Origin: Nitrospiria bacterium
GTDB taxonomy: Bacteria; Nitrospirota; CAKKRA01; 9FT-COMBO-42-15
Reading direction: 5' to 3'
DNA length: 12,637 nt
Assembly: GCA_919903585.1 (NCBI GenBank)
Contig: CAKKST010000264.1
Span: 1 to 12,637, forward strand
Shown here: in pieces, positions 1 to 7,191 of the stretch
Position numbering within the stretch: position 1 is the first letter of the stretch
Layout: every line of letters starts with the position of its first letter
The notes under the pieces: model-generated
What the model saw: only the letters and a program-made list of their open reading frames with translations
Databases searched by the model: none
Told to the model about the DNA's origin: nothing
Translations under genes and position numbers: made by a program

Positions 1-120
1 CACCTTCTTTTCCTTTTGGCCTGTTTTAATAGAAGGCATCGCCTTTGTCCTGCCCGAGGCATCTTCATCTTCGCTTCTGCTAAAGAATAAAAGATTTCTA
101 TCTAAGATAAGGCTGAGCAT
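1..120 (-). CDS. 5' fragment of an unidentified gene downstream of purF (partial)
   Basis: An open frame of 40 codons starts with ATG at 120-118 and runs off the left edge without a stop. The start is supported by a strong ribosome-binding site, GGAGG at 132-128, seven bases upstream. That site overlaps the last bases before the purF stop codon, so only 13 bases separate the two genes and they are probably co-transcribed. The visible protein begins MLSLILDRNLLFF and then turns charged and Lys-rich (SRSEDEDASGRTK, then GQKEKK). The short hydrophobic start is not a convincing signal peptide. I do not recognise the family and assign no function. The start and translation are well supported; the identity is unknown. 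Confidence 0.6.
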   Translation of the reverse strand, partial: MLSLILDRNLLFFSRSEDEDASGRTKAMPSIKTGQKEKKV

Positions 121-133
121 AATATATCCTCCA

Positions 134-1564
134 TTAACTTTTCACTGCGCCCTTTACCCAGTCCTCAAAGAGGCCAAGCTGTATTACCTCTTCTTTGGTA
201 AAAGGCACAGGATATTCTCCTGAAAAGCAGGCAATACAGAATCCACTGTCAGAATCAGGTATTACACCAAGCATACCTTCTATGCTTAAATATCCGAGAG
301 AATCAGCAGTAATATATTTTTTTATCTCATCAATGGTATGATTGGATGCAATGAGCTCCTGCCTTGTCGGGGTATCTATGCCATAAAAGCAGGGAAAAAA
401 TATCGGCGGTGAGCTTATCCTCACATGAACCTCTTTTGCGCCTGCATTCCTGATCATCTTTACTATCTTTCTGCTTGTAATGCCCCTTACTATTGAATCA
501 TCTACTACCACTACCCTCTTGCCCTTTAACACATCCCTTACAGGGTTTAATTTTATCTTAACGCCAAAGTGCCTGATGGCCTGCTGCGGCTCAATAAATG
601 TCCTGCCAACATAGTGGTTTCTAATTAAGCCGTTTTCATAAGGAATACCTGAATACTCGGAATAACCAAGCGCTGCAGGAACGCCTGAATCAGGCACAGG
701 TATTACCACATCCGCCTTAACAGGATTCTCTTCTGCCAGCTTCCTGCCAAAGCCCTTTCTTATCGTATGGACATTCCTGCCAAAGATATGGCTGTCAGGC
801 CTTGCAAAATATATATATTCAAACACACATGGTGAGAGTTTAGCCTCAGCAAAGGGATGATACGATTTAAGCCCCTGTTCGTTTATTACAACAATCTCCC
901 CCGGCTCAATATCCCTGACATAATCTGCTTCAATTAAATCCAGTGCACAGGTCTCTGATGCCGCCACATAGGCGCCATCAAGCCGCCCAAGGCATAATGG
1001 CCTGAAACCCCAAGGGTCTCTCAGGGCAATCATTTCTTTTTCTGTTAAAATAAGGAGTGAATACGCGCCCTTTACCTTGGAAACCGCATCTATAATCCTT
1101 CCAAGCAGGTCCTTTTCCCGCGAGAGGGCTATAAGGTGAACTATAACCTCGCTGTCTATTGTTGACTGGAATATTGAGCCGTAGGCCTCAAGCTCATCCC
1201 TTATTAGTTTTGAATTTATCAGATTCCCATTATGGGCAAGGGCAAGTGAACCGAGTGCGTAATTGATCATTATGGGCTGTACATTCTTTATATGGCTGCC
1301 CCCTGTTGTGGAATACCTGTTATGCCCTATTGCAGCATGACCGGGCAGTCTTTTAATAACATCTGCCGAGAATATATCTGAGACAAGGCCCATCCCCTTT
1401 TCGCAATGGAGATGGAAGCTGTCTGATGATACAATGCCTGCGCCCTCCTGCCCCCTGTGCTGCAGGGCATATAGCCCAAGGTAGGTAAGGTTCGCAGCCT
1501 CTGGATGGCCGTAGATGCCAAAGATGCCGCACTCTTCATTAAATTTATCAGAAATTAGCTTCAA
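134..1564 (-). CDS. purF: Amidophosphoribosyltransferase (glutamine PRPP amidotransferase), Fe-S type
   Basis: PurF catalyses the first committed step of purine synthesis: PRPP plus glutamine gives 5-phosphoribosylamine. The N-terminal Ntn glutaminase domain has the sequence NEE|CGIFG, with Cys12 as the expected nucleophile after propeptide removal, and also shows HNRYSTTGG and AHNGNL. The C-terminal phosphoribosyltransferase domain carries the PRPP loop VVVVDDSIVRG at about 351-361. Four cysteines (246, 392, 443 and 446, the last two in FCIACF) match the ligands of the 4Fe-4S cluster in the Bacillus subtilis enzyme. The frame is open back to a TTG at 1597, but that codon has no ribosome-binding site. 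The TTG at 1564 has GGAGAGG five bases upstream and gives an 11-residue propeptide, as in B. subtilis. With this start the gene overlaps the purL 3' end by 17 bases, which suggests coupled translation. Length is 476 residues, normal for the family. Confidence 0.96.
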   Translation of the reverse strand: MKLISDKFNEECGIFGIYGHPEAANLTYLGLYALQHRGQEGAGIVSSDSFHLHCEKGMGLVSDIFSADVIKRLPGHAAIGHNRYSTTGGSHIKNVQPIMINYALGSLALAHNGNLINSKLIRDELEAYGSIFQSTIDSEVIVHLIALSREKDLLGRIIDAVSKVKGAYSLLILTEKEMIALRDPWGFRPLCLGRLDGAYVAASETCALDLIEADYVRDIEPGEIVVINEQGLKSYHPFAEAKLSPCVFEYIYFARPDSHIFGRNVHTIRKGFGRKLAEENPVKADVVIPVPDSGVPAALGYSEYSGIPYENGLIRNHYVGRTFIEPQQAIRHFGVKIKLNPVRDVLKGKRVVVVDDSIVRGITSRKIVKMIRNAGAKEVHVRISSPPIFFPCFYGIDTPTRQELIASNHTIDEIKKYITADSLGYLSIEGMLGVIPDSDSGFCIACFSGEYPVPFTKEEVIQLGLFEDWVKGAVKS

Positions 1565-3782
1565 AGGCGCCTCTCCATGCCTTGTTAAGGTCTTCAACTG
1601 ACAAATCTATTAATCTGTCATTGTTGTTATTAATTGTTAATCTCATGCCGCCAACCTTGCCAATAATGTTATATGGTATTGTATGATTATTCAGGGCATC
1701 CTTAACTATATCCAGTCTGTCCGCTGGGACTGTAATAATAATCCTTGATTGTGTCTCTCCAAACAGAAGGGCATCCTTTCTTATTATATCAGATAAGTCA
1801 ATGGCTGCGCCAATGCCCTTATCCTTATTGGATATGCAGCACTCTGCTATTGTTGCTGATAATCCGCCCTCTGAACAGTCGTGGGCTGATTTTATGAGCC
1901 CTTTTTTATGAATGTCAAGAAGGGCCTTTTGAATCTGCAATTCAAAATTCAGATTAATTTCCGGGGGCTTGCCTCTTTCTATATTATGTATTACTTTCAG
2001 ATACTCGCTTCCGCCGATCTCCTCTAAATTTTTACCTAAAAGGATTATTGCATCACCCTCATCCTTAAACCACTGGGTAATATGCTGCTCCACAGACTCT
2101 AATAAGCCTACCATGCCTATTATTGGTGTGGGATAGATAGATATTCCCTTGGTATCATTGTAAAAGCTTACATTGCCGCTTATTACAGGTGTATTTAACA
2201 CCTTACAGGCCTCAGAAATTCCTTTAATTGATTCTACAAACTGCCACATAATTTCAGGCTTTTCAGGATTCCCGAAGTTAAGGCAGTCAGTAATTGCAAG
2301 CGGCCTTGCGCCAGCACAGACGATATTCCTTGCTGCCTCTGCCACAGCAATCATACCGCCTTTATACGGATCAAGATAACAGTACCGGCTGTTACAATCT
2401 GTTGTAATCGCCAGTCCCTTGTTTGTCCCTTTAACCCTTATAACCGCTGCATCAGAGCCGGGAATAACCACACTGTTAGTCCTCACCATATGATCATATT
2501 GCTCATAGACCCATGCCTTATTGGCTATTGTTGCGATAGAGAGTAGTTTCAAAAGAATAGTATTAAAGTCATTGTTAACTGGTATCTCATTTATATCTAA
2601 ATAATTAATGTCATCCTGTATAGCAGGCCTTGCTATAGGCCTTTCATATACAGGGGCGCTATCTGAGATTGATTTAACAGGTATTTCAGCAACAATATTT
2701 TTTCCATACTTTATTCGGAATATCCCGTCATTTGTAACCATGCCTATTTTTACAGCATCAAGATCCCATTTTTTAAATATATTTAAGACCTCTTTCTCTT
2801 TTTCCTTTTCAACCACAAGCAGCATCCGCTCCTGCGATTCAGAGAGCATAATCTCATAGGGCATCATCCCCTTTTCCCTTGTTGGAACGAGAGATGTATC
2901 AATCTCAACGCCTGTCCCTGCCCTTCCAGCCATTTCTGACGACGAGCTTGTCAGGCCAGCCCCTCCCATGTCCTGAATGCCAACAACCAAGCCCTTCTTC
3001 ATCACATCAAGACATGCCTCAACGAGGAGCTTCTCTGTGAAGGGATCGCCGACCTGAACATTAGGCCTTTTTTCTTCAGACGATTCACCAAATTCCTCTG
3101 ATGCCATTGTTACGCCATGTATACCGTCCCTGCCTGTCTTTGAGCCAGCATAGATTAAGGAGTTCCCTACACCGCTTGCATTACCCCTGAATATGCCATC
3201 CTTTTTAGCAATTCCGAGGCAGAACACATTTACAAGTGGATTCATATTGTAACATTCAGAAAAATATATCTCACCGCCAACAGTCGGCACACCAATGCAG
3301 TTGCCATAGCCTGCAATACCTGAGACCACGCCTTCAAAAATATATCTGTTCTTTTGAAGTTGAAGCGGTCCGAAGCGGAGGGAATTCATAAGCGCTATCG
3401 GCCTTGCGCCCATTGTAAAGATATCCCTTAATATCCCGCCGACACCAGTTGCAGCGCCCTGATACGGCTCTATAAAGGATGGGTGATTGTGGCTTTCCAT
3501 CTTAAATATTGCAGCAAGGCCGTCGCCTATATCAATTGCGCCTGCATTCTCACCCGGCCCCTGAATAACTACCTCGCCCTTTGTTGGAAATTTCCTAAGA
3601 TGCACTCTTGAGCTCTTATAGCTGCAGTGCTCGCTCCACATTACTGAGAATATCCCAAGCTCTGTAAAGGTGGGCGTCCTGCCGAGGATATTGATTATTT
3701 TCTGATACTCTTCATCAGTAAGACCGTGATCCTTTATCAGTTTTTTTGTTATCTTTGGTTCTTTTCTTTCTAAAGTCTTCAC
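1548..3782 (-). CDS. purL: Phosphoribosylformylglycinamidine synthase, synthetase subunit (small PurL)
   Basis: PurL uses ATP and ammonia delivered from PurQ to convert FGAR to FGAM in purine synthesis. At 744 residues this is the small form, which works as a complex with PurQ and PurS, unlike the roughly 1300-residue fused enzyme of enterobacteria. Visible motifs are MWSEHCSYKSSR (His52), SHNHPSFIEPYQGAATGVGG (about 97-116), VQVGDPFTEKLL (about 242-253) and DMGGAGLTSS (271-280). In the second half are SGNVSFYNDT and AHDCSEGGLS, typical of the duplicated PurM-like halves. The start is GTG at 3782 with AGAGG nine bases upstream; an in-frame TAG lies directly before it. The 3' end overlaps purF. 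The upstream gap to purQ is filled with palindromic repeats. Confidence 0.97.
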   Translation of the reverse strand: MKTLERKEPKITKKLIKDHGLTDEEYQKIINILGRTPTFTELGIFSVMWSEHCSYKSSRVHLRKFPTKGEVVIQGPGENAGAIDIGDGLAAIFKMESHNHPSFIEPYQGAATGVGGILRDIFTMGARPIALMNSLRFGPLQLQKNRYIFEGVVSGIAGYGNCIGVPTVGGEIYFSECYNMNPLVNVFCLGIAKKDGIFRGNASGVGNSLIYAGSKTGRDGIHGVTMASEEFGESSEEKRPNVQVGDPFTEKLLVEACLDVMKKGLVVGIQDMGGAGLTSSSSEMAGRAGTGVEIDTSLVPTREKGMMPYEIMLSESQERMLLVVEKEKEKEVLNIFKKWDLDAVKIGMVTNDGIFRIKYGKNIVAEIPVKSISDSAPVYERPIARPAIQDDINYLDINEIPVNNDFNTILLKLLSIATIANKAWVYEQYDHMVRTNSVVIPGSDAAVIRVKGTNKGLAITTDCNSRYCYLDPYKGGMIAVAEAARNIVCAGARPLAITDCLNFGNPEKPEIMWQFVESIKGISEACKVLNTPVISGNVSFYNDTKGISIYPTPIIGMVGLLESVEQHITQWFKDEGDAIILLGKNLEEIGGSEYLKVIHNIERGKPPEINLNFELQIQKALLDIHKKGLIKSAHDCSEGGLSATIAECCISNKDKGIGAAIDLSDIIRKDALLFGETQSRIIITVPADRLDIVKDALNNHTIPYNIIGKVGGMRLTINNNNDRLIDLSVEDLNKAWRGAFEANF
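1570..1576 (-). promoter_or_regulatory. Ribosome-binding site that decides the purF start
   Basis: On the minus strand GGAGAGG lies five bases before the TTG codon at 1564-1562 and inside the purL 3' coding end. The alternative TTG at 1597 has no purine-rich sequence at the right distance. The site therefore favours the shorter PurF, whose propeptide before the catalytic Cys is 11 residues. Confidence 0.65.
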
Positions 3783-3799
3783 CTAAAAATGCCTCTTTC

Positions 3800-3949
3800 A
3801 CCCTCCCCCTACTCCCTCCCATCAAGGGAGGGGGTTACTATAAGTCCCCTCTCCCCTTGCGGGAAAGGGCAACAATTTCTCCCCTCTCCCCTTTGGGGAA
3901 GGTCTAAATAATTCCCTCTCCCCTTGTGGGAGAGGGTTAGGGTGAGGGG
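3800..3949. repeat. Tandem cluster of four GC-rich palindromic repeats between purQ and purL
   Basis: The 172-base gap between purQ and purL holds four successive CT/GA-rich hairpins. Unit 1 pairs CCCTCCC (3814-3820) with GGGAGGG (3826-3832). Unit 2 pairs 3847-3855 with 3861-3869, with one mismatch. Unit 3 has a weaker stem around 3884-3902. Unit 4 pairs CCCTCTCCC (3914-3922) with GGGAGAGGG (3928-3936) perfectly, with loop CTTGT. Outer flanks CACCCT (unit 1) and AGGGTGAGGGG (unit 4) look like the two ends of a longer symmetrical element. Stems are not followed by a clean T-run, so these are dispersed REP-like elements rather than clear terminators. In the transcript they would fold between the purQ and purL cistrons. 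Confidence 0.85.
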
Positions 3950-3954
3950 TAATT

Positions 3955-4641
3955 TCATCTGCGGCTGTTTACTATTGACTCAAATATCAGCCTCCCGTCT
4001 TCATTCCCGAGGATAGCCTCTGCACATCGCTCAGGATGAGGCATCATGCCGAGCACATTCCCGTTTTCATTACAAATACCTGCTATATTTTCCATGGAGC
4101 CGTTTGGATTTGCTGAATCAGTTGTCTCACCCGATTCATTGGAATATCTAAATATAATCTGCTGATTTTCTTTAAGGTGTGACAGGGTCTTCGGGTCAGC
4201 AAAATAGTTCCCCTCAGCGTGAGCAATAGGTATTCTCAGTACTTTTTTGCCGCACTTATTCGTGAAGGGTGTATTTATACTTTCAACCCTTACATAGATA
4301 TCCCTGCATATAAACTTCAGGGTTCTGTTTCTCAGCATGGCGCCCGGCAATAGCCCTGCCTCAAGGAGTATCTGAAAGCCGTTGCATATCCCTATTACAA
4401 GGCCGCCATCCTTTGCAAATTTTCTTACTGCCTTCATTACAGGCGAAAATTTGGCAATAGCCCCTGTTCTTAGGTAATCCCCATAGGAAAAACCGCCGGG
4501 TATTATAATTACATCAAAGGAGGAGAGCTTATTTTCTTTGTGCCAGATAAATTCGGCATCCTGATTCAAGACATGCCTCGCAGCATGATAGCAGTCATGG
4601 TCGCAGTTGGAACCTGGAAATACTATTATTCCAAATTTCAT
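3955..4641 (-). CDS. purQ: Phosphoribosylformylglycinamidine synthase, glutamine amidotransferase subunit
   Basis: PurQ hydrolyses glutamine and passes ammonia to PurL for FGAM formation. The protein is a class I (triad) glutamine amidotransferase of 228 residues, the usual length. It starts MKFGIIVFPGSNCDHD, a typical PurQ N-terminus. The nucleophile is Cys86 in GICNGFQ, and His202/Glu204 in MMPHPER complete the triad; PGGFSYGDYLR (about 48-58) is also characteristic. The open frame extends upstream to a TTG at 4665, but those extra codons run over the GGGAGGG ribosome-binding site, so ATG at 4641 is preferred. The spacing from that site is somewhat long, about 13 bases. The gene lies 79 bases after the CheY-like gene and upstream of the repeat-filled gap before purL. 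Confidence 0.96.
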   Translation of the reverse strand: MKFGIIVFPGSNCDHDCYHAARHVLNQDAEFIWHKENKLSSFDVIIIPGGFSYGDYLRTGAIAKFSPVMKAVRKFAKDGGLVIGICNGFQILLEAGLLPGAMLRNRTLKFICRDIYVRVESINTPFTNKCGKKVLRIPIAHAEGNYFADPKTLSHLKENQQIIFRYSNESGETTDSANPNGSMENIAGICNENGNVLGMMPHPERCAEAILGNEDGRLIFESIVNSRR

Positions 4642-4689
4642 CCTATTTTTATTTCCCTCCCTCAAAATCCATTTAAAATATATAAATAA

Positions 4690-4722
4690 TAAGGATGGCC
4701 TTACAGGTAGGAAGCCTTACCT
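4690..4722 (-). terminator. Weak hairpins after the CheY-like gene; possible attenuator or terminator
   Basis: In the 79-base gap between the CheY-like gene and purQ, the minus-strand transcript can form two small stems. AGGTA pairs with TACCT (within 4705-4722, with inner GG/CC pairs and one bulge), and TAAGG pairs with CCTTA (4690-4703, loop CCAT). The second is followed by AT-rich sequence rather than an uninterrupted T-run. This could be a leaky terminator separating the chemosensory and purine genes, or simply spacer. The call is weak. Confidence 0.25.
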
Positions 4723-5104
4723 ATTCGTCTATCTTAAGAAACCCTCTTACCACCTTCAAAAGCTCATTTGTCTGTATAGGTTTAGCTATGTAGGCATTTG
4801 CGCCGAGCTTCATTGCCTTTTCTCTATCAGCATCCGCACCCTCTGTAGTTATTATTATAATTGGAACATCATTATATGTTGGGTTTCCCCTTAAAATACT
4901 AAGAAGCTTTAATCCGTCCATCAAAGGCATATTAATATCAAGGAGTATAAGGTTAAATTTATTGCCTGACAGCTTTTTAAGCGCATCAACCCCGTCATTC
5001 GCCTCTGTAATCTGGCAGTTGTGAATCCTCTTTAAGGCAAAGGTTATAAGCTGCCGCATGGTTGGGGAGTCGTCAACAACAAGGAAATTATAAGTTTCTG
5101 CCAT
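4721..5104 (-). CDS. CheY-like single-domain response regulator
   Basis: This is a stand-alone receiver domain of 127 residues with no output domain, so it probably acts by binding a partner when phosphorylated by a CheA-type kinase. The acidic pocket is Asp11/Asp12 in LVVDDSPTMRQL, the phosphoacceptor is Asp56 in LLDINMPLMDG, the switch Thr is at 86/87 (IITTEGAD), and the invariant Lys is 108 (AKP). The N-terminal DDSPTMRQ is typical of chemotaxis CheY proteins. ATG at 5104 has GGAGAAGG three bases upstream. The gene follows the GAF gene after 20 bases, so the two are almost certainly co-transcribed. The symbol cheY is withheld because the output, flagellar or otherwise, cannot be seen. Confidence 0.93.
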   Translation of the reverse strand: MAETYNFLVVDDSPTMRQLITFALKRIHNCQITEANDGVDALKKLSGNKFNLILLDINMPLMDGLKLLSILRGNPTYNDVPIIIITTEGADADREKAMKLGANAYIAKPIQTNELLKVVRGFLKIDE

Positions 5105-5124
5105 AATCCTTCTCCAATTAAAAT

Positions 5125-5967
5125 TTACTTTTTCTTGCCGCTTAACAGCTCAAGAAAGCCCTGTATGGTTGAGAGCTTCCTCTCAGACTGGGCATAGAGC
5201 CTTGAGCTGAATATTGCTGTTGCTGCATGTCCTGCGAGCATTGAGAAGAGCTCGTAATCCACCCTTGTAAAATTCTTTTTTTGCAGCAGCAGGGTGAAGA
5301 CGACTATTACGCCTATAACATGCTCCTTTATCTTTAAAGGGATGCAGACCAGCGGCTCTGACAACTCATCCCTCTTTTTTTCCAAATCCTTTTCAAAAAA
5401 ACTCTCACCTGTCTTTGCAACGGCGCCGACTAATCCCTCACCAACCTTGGCATTCGGGATATCCCTCTTATCAATACCCTCTGCTGCAGCAACAACAAGC
5501 TCATTCAGTTCCTCATCCAATACCATTAATGCAAACTTCTCAGCGCCAATAAGATTAATTATAATCTCAAGTATTATCTTTAATACCTCCTGCACATCAA
5601 GCGTGGAATGGAGCTGATAGCTTGCCACATAAAGGTTTGCAAGATTATTATTCTCCTCCTCCACCTCCACATATCTGGCGGCAAAATCCTTATTCTCAGC
5701 CTCCACCTCCCTGAACTTGTTAGTCAGATAGTTCTTTTCTTCCTCTAATTGAGAAATTGTATCCTTTAGGAGTTTCGTCTGGCTGTTATCCGAACCTTTC
5801 TTACCGGCCCTTATATCTTCTTCTAATTTTACTATCTTATATCTAAGCCGCTCATTCTCCTTTAATAATTCCTGCGTGAATTCCTCGCCCTTTTTAAATA
5901 CCTGCAGGAAATCCTCTACCTTTTTTGACAGGTCAACCTCTTTTAAATCCCCTTCGTCTTTACTCAT
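5125..5967 (-). CDS. Coiled-coil and GAF domain protein of the chemosensory operon
   Basis: The 280-residue protein has a charged, Glu/Lys-rich heptad region (about 10-112, for example KLLKDTISQLEEEKNYL) followed by a GAF domain (about 122-256). The GAF domain begins after SYQLHSTLDVQEVLKII, a linker often seen before GAF sensor domains, and includes GEGLVGAVAKTGE and PLVCIPLKIKEHVIGVI. No kinase, cyclase or other catalytic domain follows; the chain ends about 24 residues after GAF with a basic tail. There is no signal peptide or membrane segment, so it is likely cytoplasmic. The coiled coil suggests dimerisation. Its place directly before the CheY-like gene suggests a ligand-sensing or scaffolding role in the same pathway, which is inference. 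ATG at 5967 has GAGGAG five bases upstream. The GAF ligand is unknown. Confidence 0.88.
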   Translation of the reverse strand: MSKDEGDLKEVDLSKKVEDFLQVFKKGEEFTQELLKENERLRYKIVKLEEDIRAGKKGSDNSQTKLLKDTISQLEEEKNYLTNKFREVEAENKDFAARYVEVEEENNNLANLYVASYQLHSTLDVQEVLKIILEIIINLIGAEKFALMVLDEELNELVVAAAEGIDKRDIPNAKVGEGLVGAVAKTGESFFEKDLEKKRDELSEPLVCIPLKIKEHVIGVIVVFTLLLQKKNFTRVDYELFSMLAGHAATAIFSSRLYAQSERKLSTIQGFLELLSGKKK

Positions 5968-6001
5968 ATTAACTCCTCAATTTTATTAATCTTTTCTGAC
6001 G

Positions 6002-6028
6002 GTAAGGGCTGGGTAACCCAGCCCCTAC
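6002..6028. repeat. Palindromic element in the leader of the GAF gene
   Basis: GGGCTGGG (6006-6013) and CCCAGCCC (6017-6024) form a perfect 8-bp stem around TAA. The pairing extends by GTA/TAC on the outside with one A/C mismatch, so the element is nearly symmetrical over 27 bases. It does not match the CCCTCTCCC or CCCCCCTT families elsewhere in the window. In the transcript from the predicted promoter just upstream it would fold within a few bases of the 5' end of the mRNA. Confidence 0.75.
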
Positions 6029-6038
6029 TTTTAATTCA

Positions 6039-6067
6039 ATAATAGCAAATAAAAGCCGTTCTATCAA
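6039..6067 (-). promoter_or_regulatory. Predicted sigma70-type promoter for the GAF and CheY-like genes
   Basis: On the minus strand TTGATA (6067-6062) and TATTAT (6044-6039) are separated by exactly 17 bases, each one mismatch from consensus. A start would fall near 6032, giving a leader of about 65 bases to the GAF ATG at 5967. It lies in the 119-base gap after cheB. This promoter would let the GAF and CheY-like genes, and perhaps purQLF, be expressed apart from the upstream chemosensory genes. Confidence 0.55.
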
Positions 6068-6079
6068 GGGGTATTAGCA
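6058..6079. repeat. Short dispersed repeat, copy 1 (GTTCTATC...GGGGTATTA...GCA)
   Basis: These 22 bases resemble the 22 bases at 10212-10233: 20 positions agree when two single-base gaps are allowed. Both copies are intergenic, in the same orientation, and lie in the gap downstream of an operon gene. This copy supplies the -35 box of the predicted promoter (TATCAA on the plus strand). Confidence 0.5.
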
Positions 6080-6086
6080 ATAAATT

Positions 6087-7169
6087 TTATTTGCTGCACC
6101 TCTTTATAATCTCCTCTGGAATTTCAGGAAGCGGCAATACCTTGTCAATCGTCCCATCCTTTATCGCCTCACCGGGCATACCAAAGACCACAGCTGTCTC
6201 CTCTGATTCTGCAATGGTCTGGCCATTCCTGTTCCTTATCTCTCTCATGCCAATTTTTCCGTCGCTGCCCATGCCTGTAAGGATAACCCCCAGCACCTTC
6301 TTACCGAATATCTCTGCTGCTGAGGTCATCATAAGGTCTACAGACGGCGTATATAGGTCGCTCGGCAGGCGCTTTTTAAGGTTTATTTTAACCTCCTGAT
6401 CACTGTCTCTCCTGAAGGTCATATGATAGCCGCCCGGCGAAATAAATACAGCCCCAGCCCTTACAATATCCCCGTTCTCTGCCTCCTTAACATCAACCTT
6501 TGCATTTTTATCCATCCGCTCTGAAAAATACTTTGTAAAGCCTGCCGGCATGTGCTGGGAAATGGCAACTGATGCCGGGAAATTAGCAGGCAACACTGAG
6601 ATAATAGACTGTAACGCAGGCGGCCCCCCCGTGGATGAGCCTATTGCCACCAAATCTATATCGCCTCTTAATATACTTCTGGTTGTCTTTGCTGCTTTGG
6701 CTGATTCATACGGTACATCCTCAATCTCCCTTTTTTCAAGTATCCTTATCCGTGATGTTATCTTTTCAATCGGAAGATTTGAAATGATCTCTACCTTCTT
6801 TAAAAGGTCATTTTTAATGCCCTGTATCTCATTTGATATTTTTTTTGTCGGCTTTGCAAGGAAATCAACAGCGCCGAGGTCAAGGGCTGTAAAGACGCTC
6901 TTAGTATCAGACTGTGAGCTTATAACAAGGACAGGCGTCGGCCTGTTTGCCATAAGCCATCTTAAGAATGTAAACCCGTCCATGTTTGGCATCTCTAAAT
7001 CAAGGGTAATAATATCAGGCTTATGCGTGGTAACGCTCCTTATGGCCTCTCTGCCGTCTGCAACCGAATCCACAACCTCAATATCAGGCGATGACTCAAG
7101 CATCGCTGCAATAGACTGCCTGTTAAATGCCGAATCGTCAACCACAATTACACGGATCTTTTTCTTCAA
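6087..7169 (-). CDS. cheB: Chemotaxis protein-glutamate methylesterase / glutamine deamidase
   Basis: CheB removes methyl groups from MCP glutamates and is activated by phosphorylation from CheA, providing adaptation feedback. The receiver domain (about 4-122) has the acidic pair Asp11/Asp12 in VVDDSAFNRQ, phosphoacceptor Asp57 in TLDLEMPNMDG, and Lys106. A linker leads to the methylesterase domain (about 170-355) with the catalytic triad Ser179 (IGSSTGGPPAL), His206 (SQHMPAGFT) and Asp303 (LTGMGSDG). The frame stays open upstream to 7250, but that would overlap cheR and add 27 unrelated residues. The TTG at 7169 has GGAGG seven bases upstream and yields the typical start (L/M)KKKIRVIVVDDS, giving 360 residues. 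It lies 22 bases after cheR. All key residues are present, so an active enzyme is expected. Confidence 0.97.
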   Translation of the reverse strand: MKKKIRVIVVDDSAFNRQSIAAMLESSPDIEVVDSVADGREAIRSVTTHKPDIITLDLEMPNMDGFTFLRWLMANRPTPVLVISSQSDTKSVFTALDLGAVDFLAKPTKKISNEIQGIKNDLLKKVEIISNLPIEKITSRIRILEKREIEDVPYESAKAAKTTRSILRGDIDLVAIGSSTGGPPALQSIISVLPANFPASVAISQHMPAGFTKYFSERMDKNAKVDVKEAENGDIVRAGAVFISPGGYHMTFRRDSDQEVKINLKKRLPSDLYTPSVDLMMTSAAEIFGKKVLGVILTGMGSDGKIGMREIRNRNGQTIAESEETAVVFGMPGEAIKDGTIDKVLPLPEIPEEIIKRCSK

Positions 7170-7176
7170 AACAATT

Positions 7177-7181
7177 CCTCC
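7177..7181 (-). promoter_or_regulatory. Ribosome-binding site that decides the cheB TTG start
   Basis: GGAGG on the minus strand lies seven bases before TTG at 7169-7167, just after the cheR stop. It supports a non-ATG start for CheB and explains why the longer frame beginning inside cheR is unlikely. Confidence 0.7.
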
Positions 7182-7191
7182 AAAAAAAACA

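Noticed and set aside
1548..1597. Frameshift or gene fusion at the purL-purF junction
   Set aside because: PurL ends with a normal C-terminus and PurF starts normally; the overlap is a short translational coupling, not a broken gene.
3914..3936. Intrinsic terminator between purQ and purL
   Set aside because: The stem is strong but the following minus-strand sequence is AATTATTTAG rather than a T-run, and three similar units lie next to it; a dispersed repeat explains it better.
3800..3949. The four repeated units between purQ and purL as a CRISPR array
   Set aside because: Units are palindromic, unequal in sequence, and lack constant-length unique spacers or nearby cas genes.
3783..3954. 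A hidden purS gene in the purQ-purL gap
   Set aside because: The gap is filled by palindromic repeats and has no frame of about 80 codons with a start and ribosome-binding site.
4642..4665. Eight-residue extension of PurQ from a TTG
   Set aside because: The added codons run over the GGGAGGG ribosome-binding site, and PurQ proteins start at MKFGIIVFPG.
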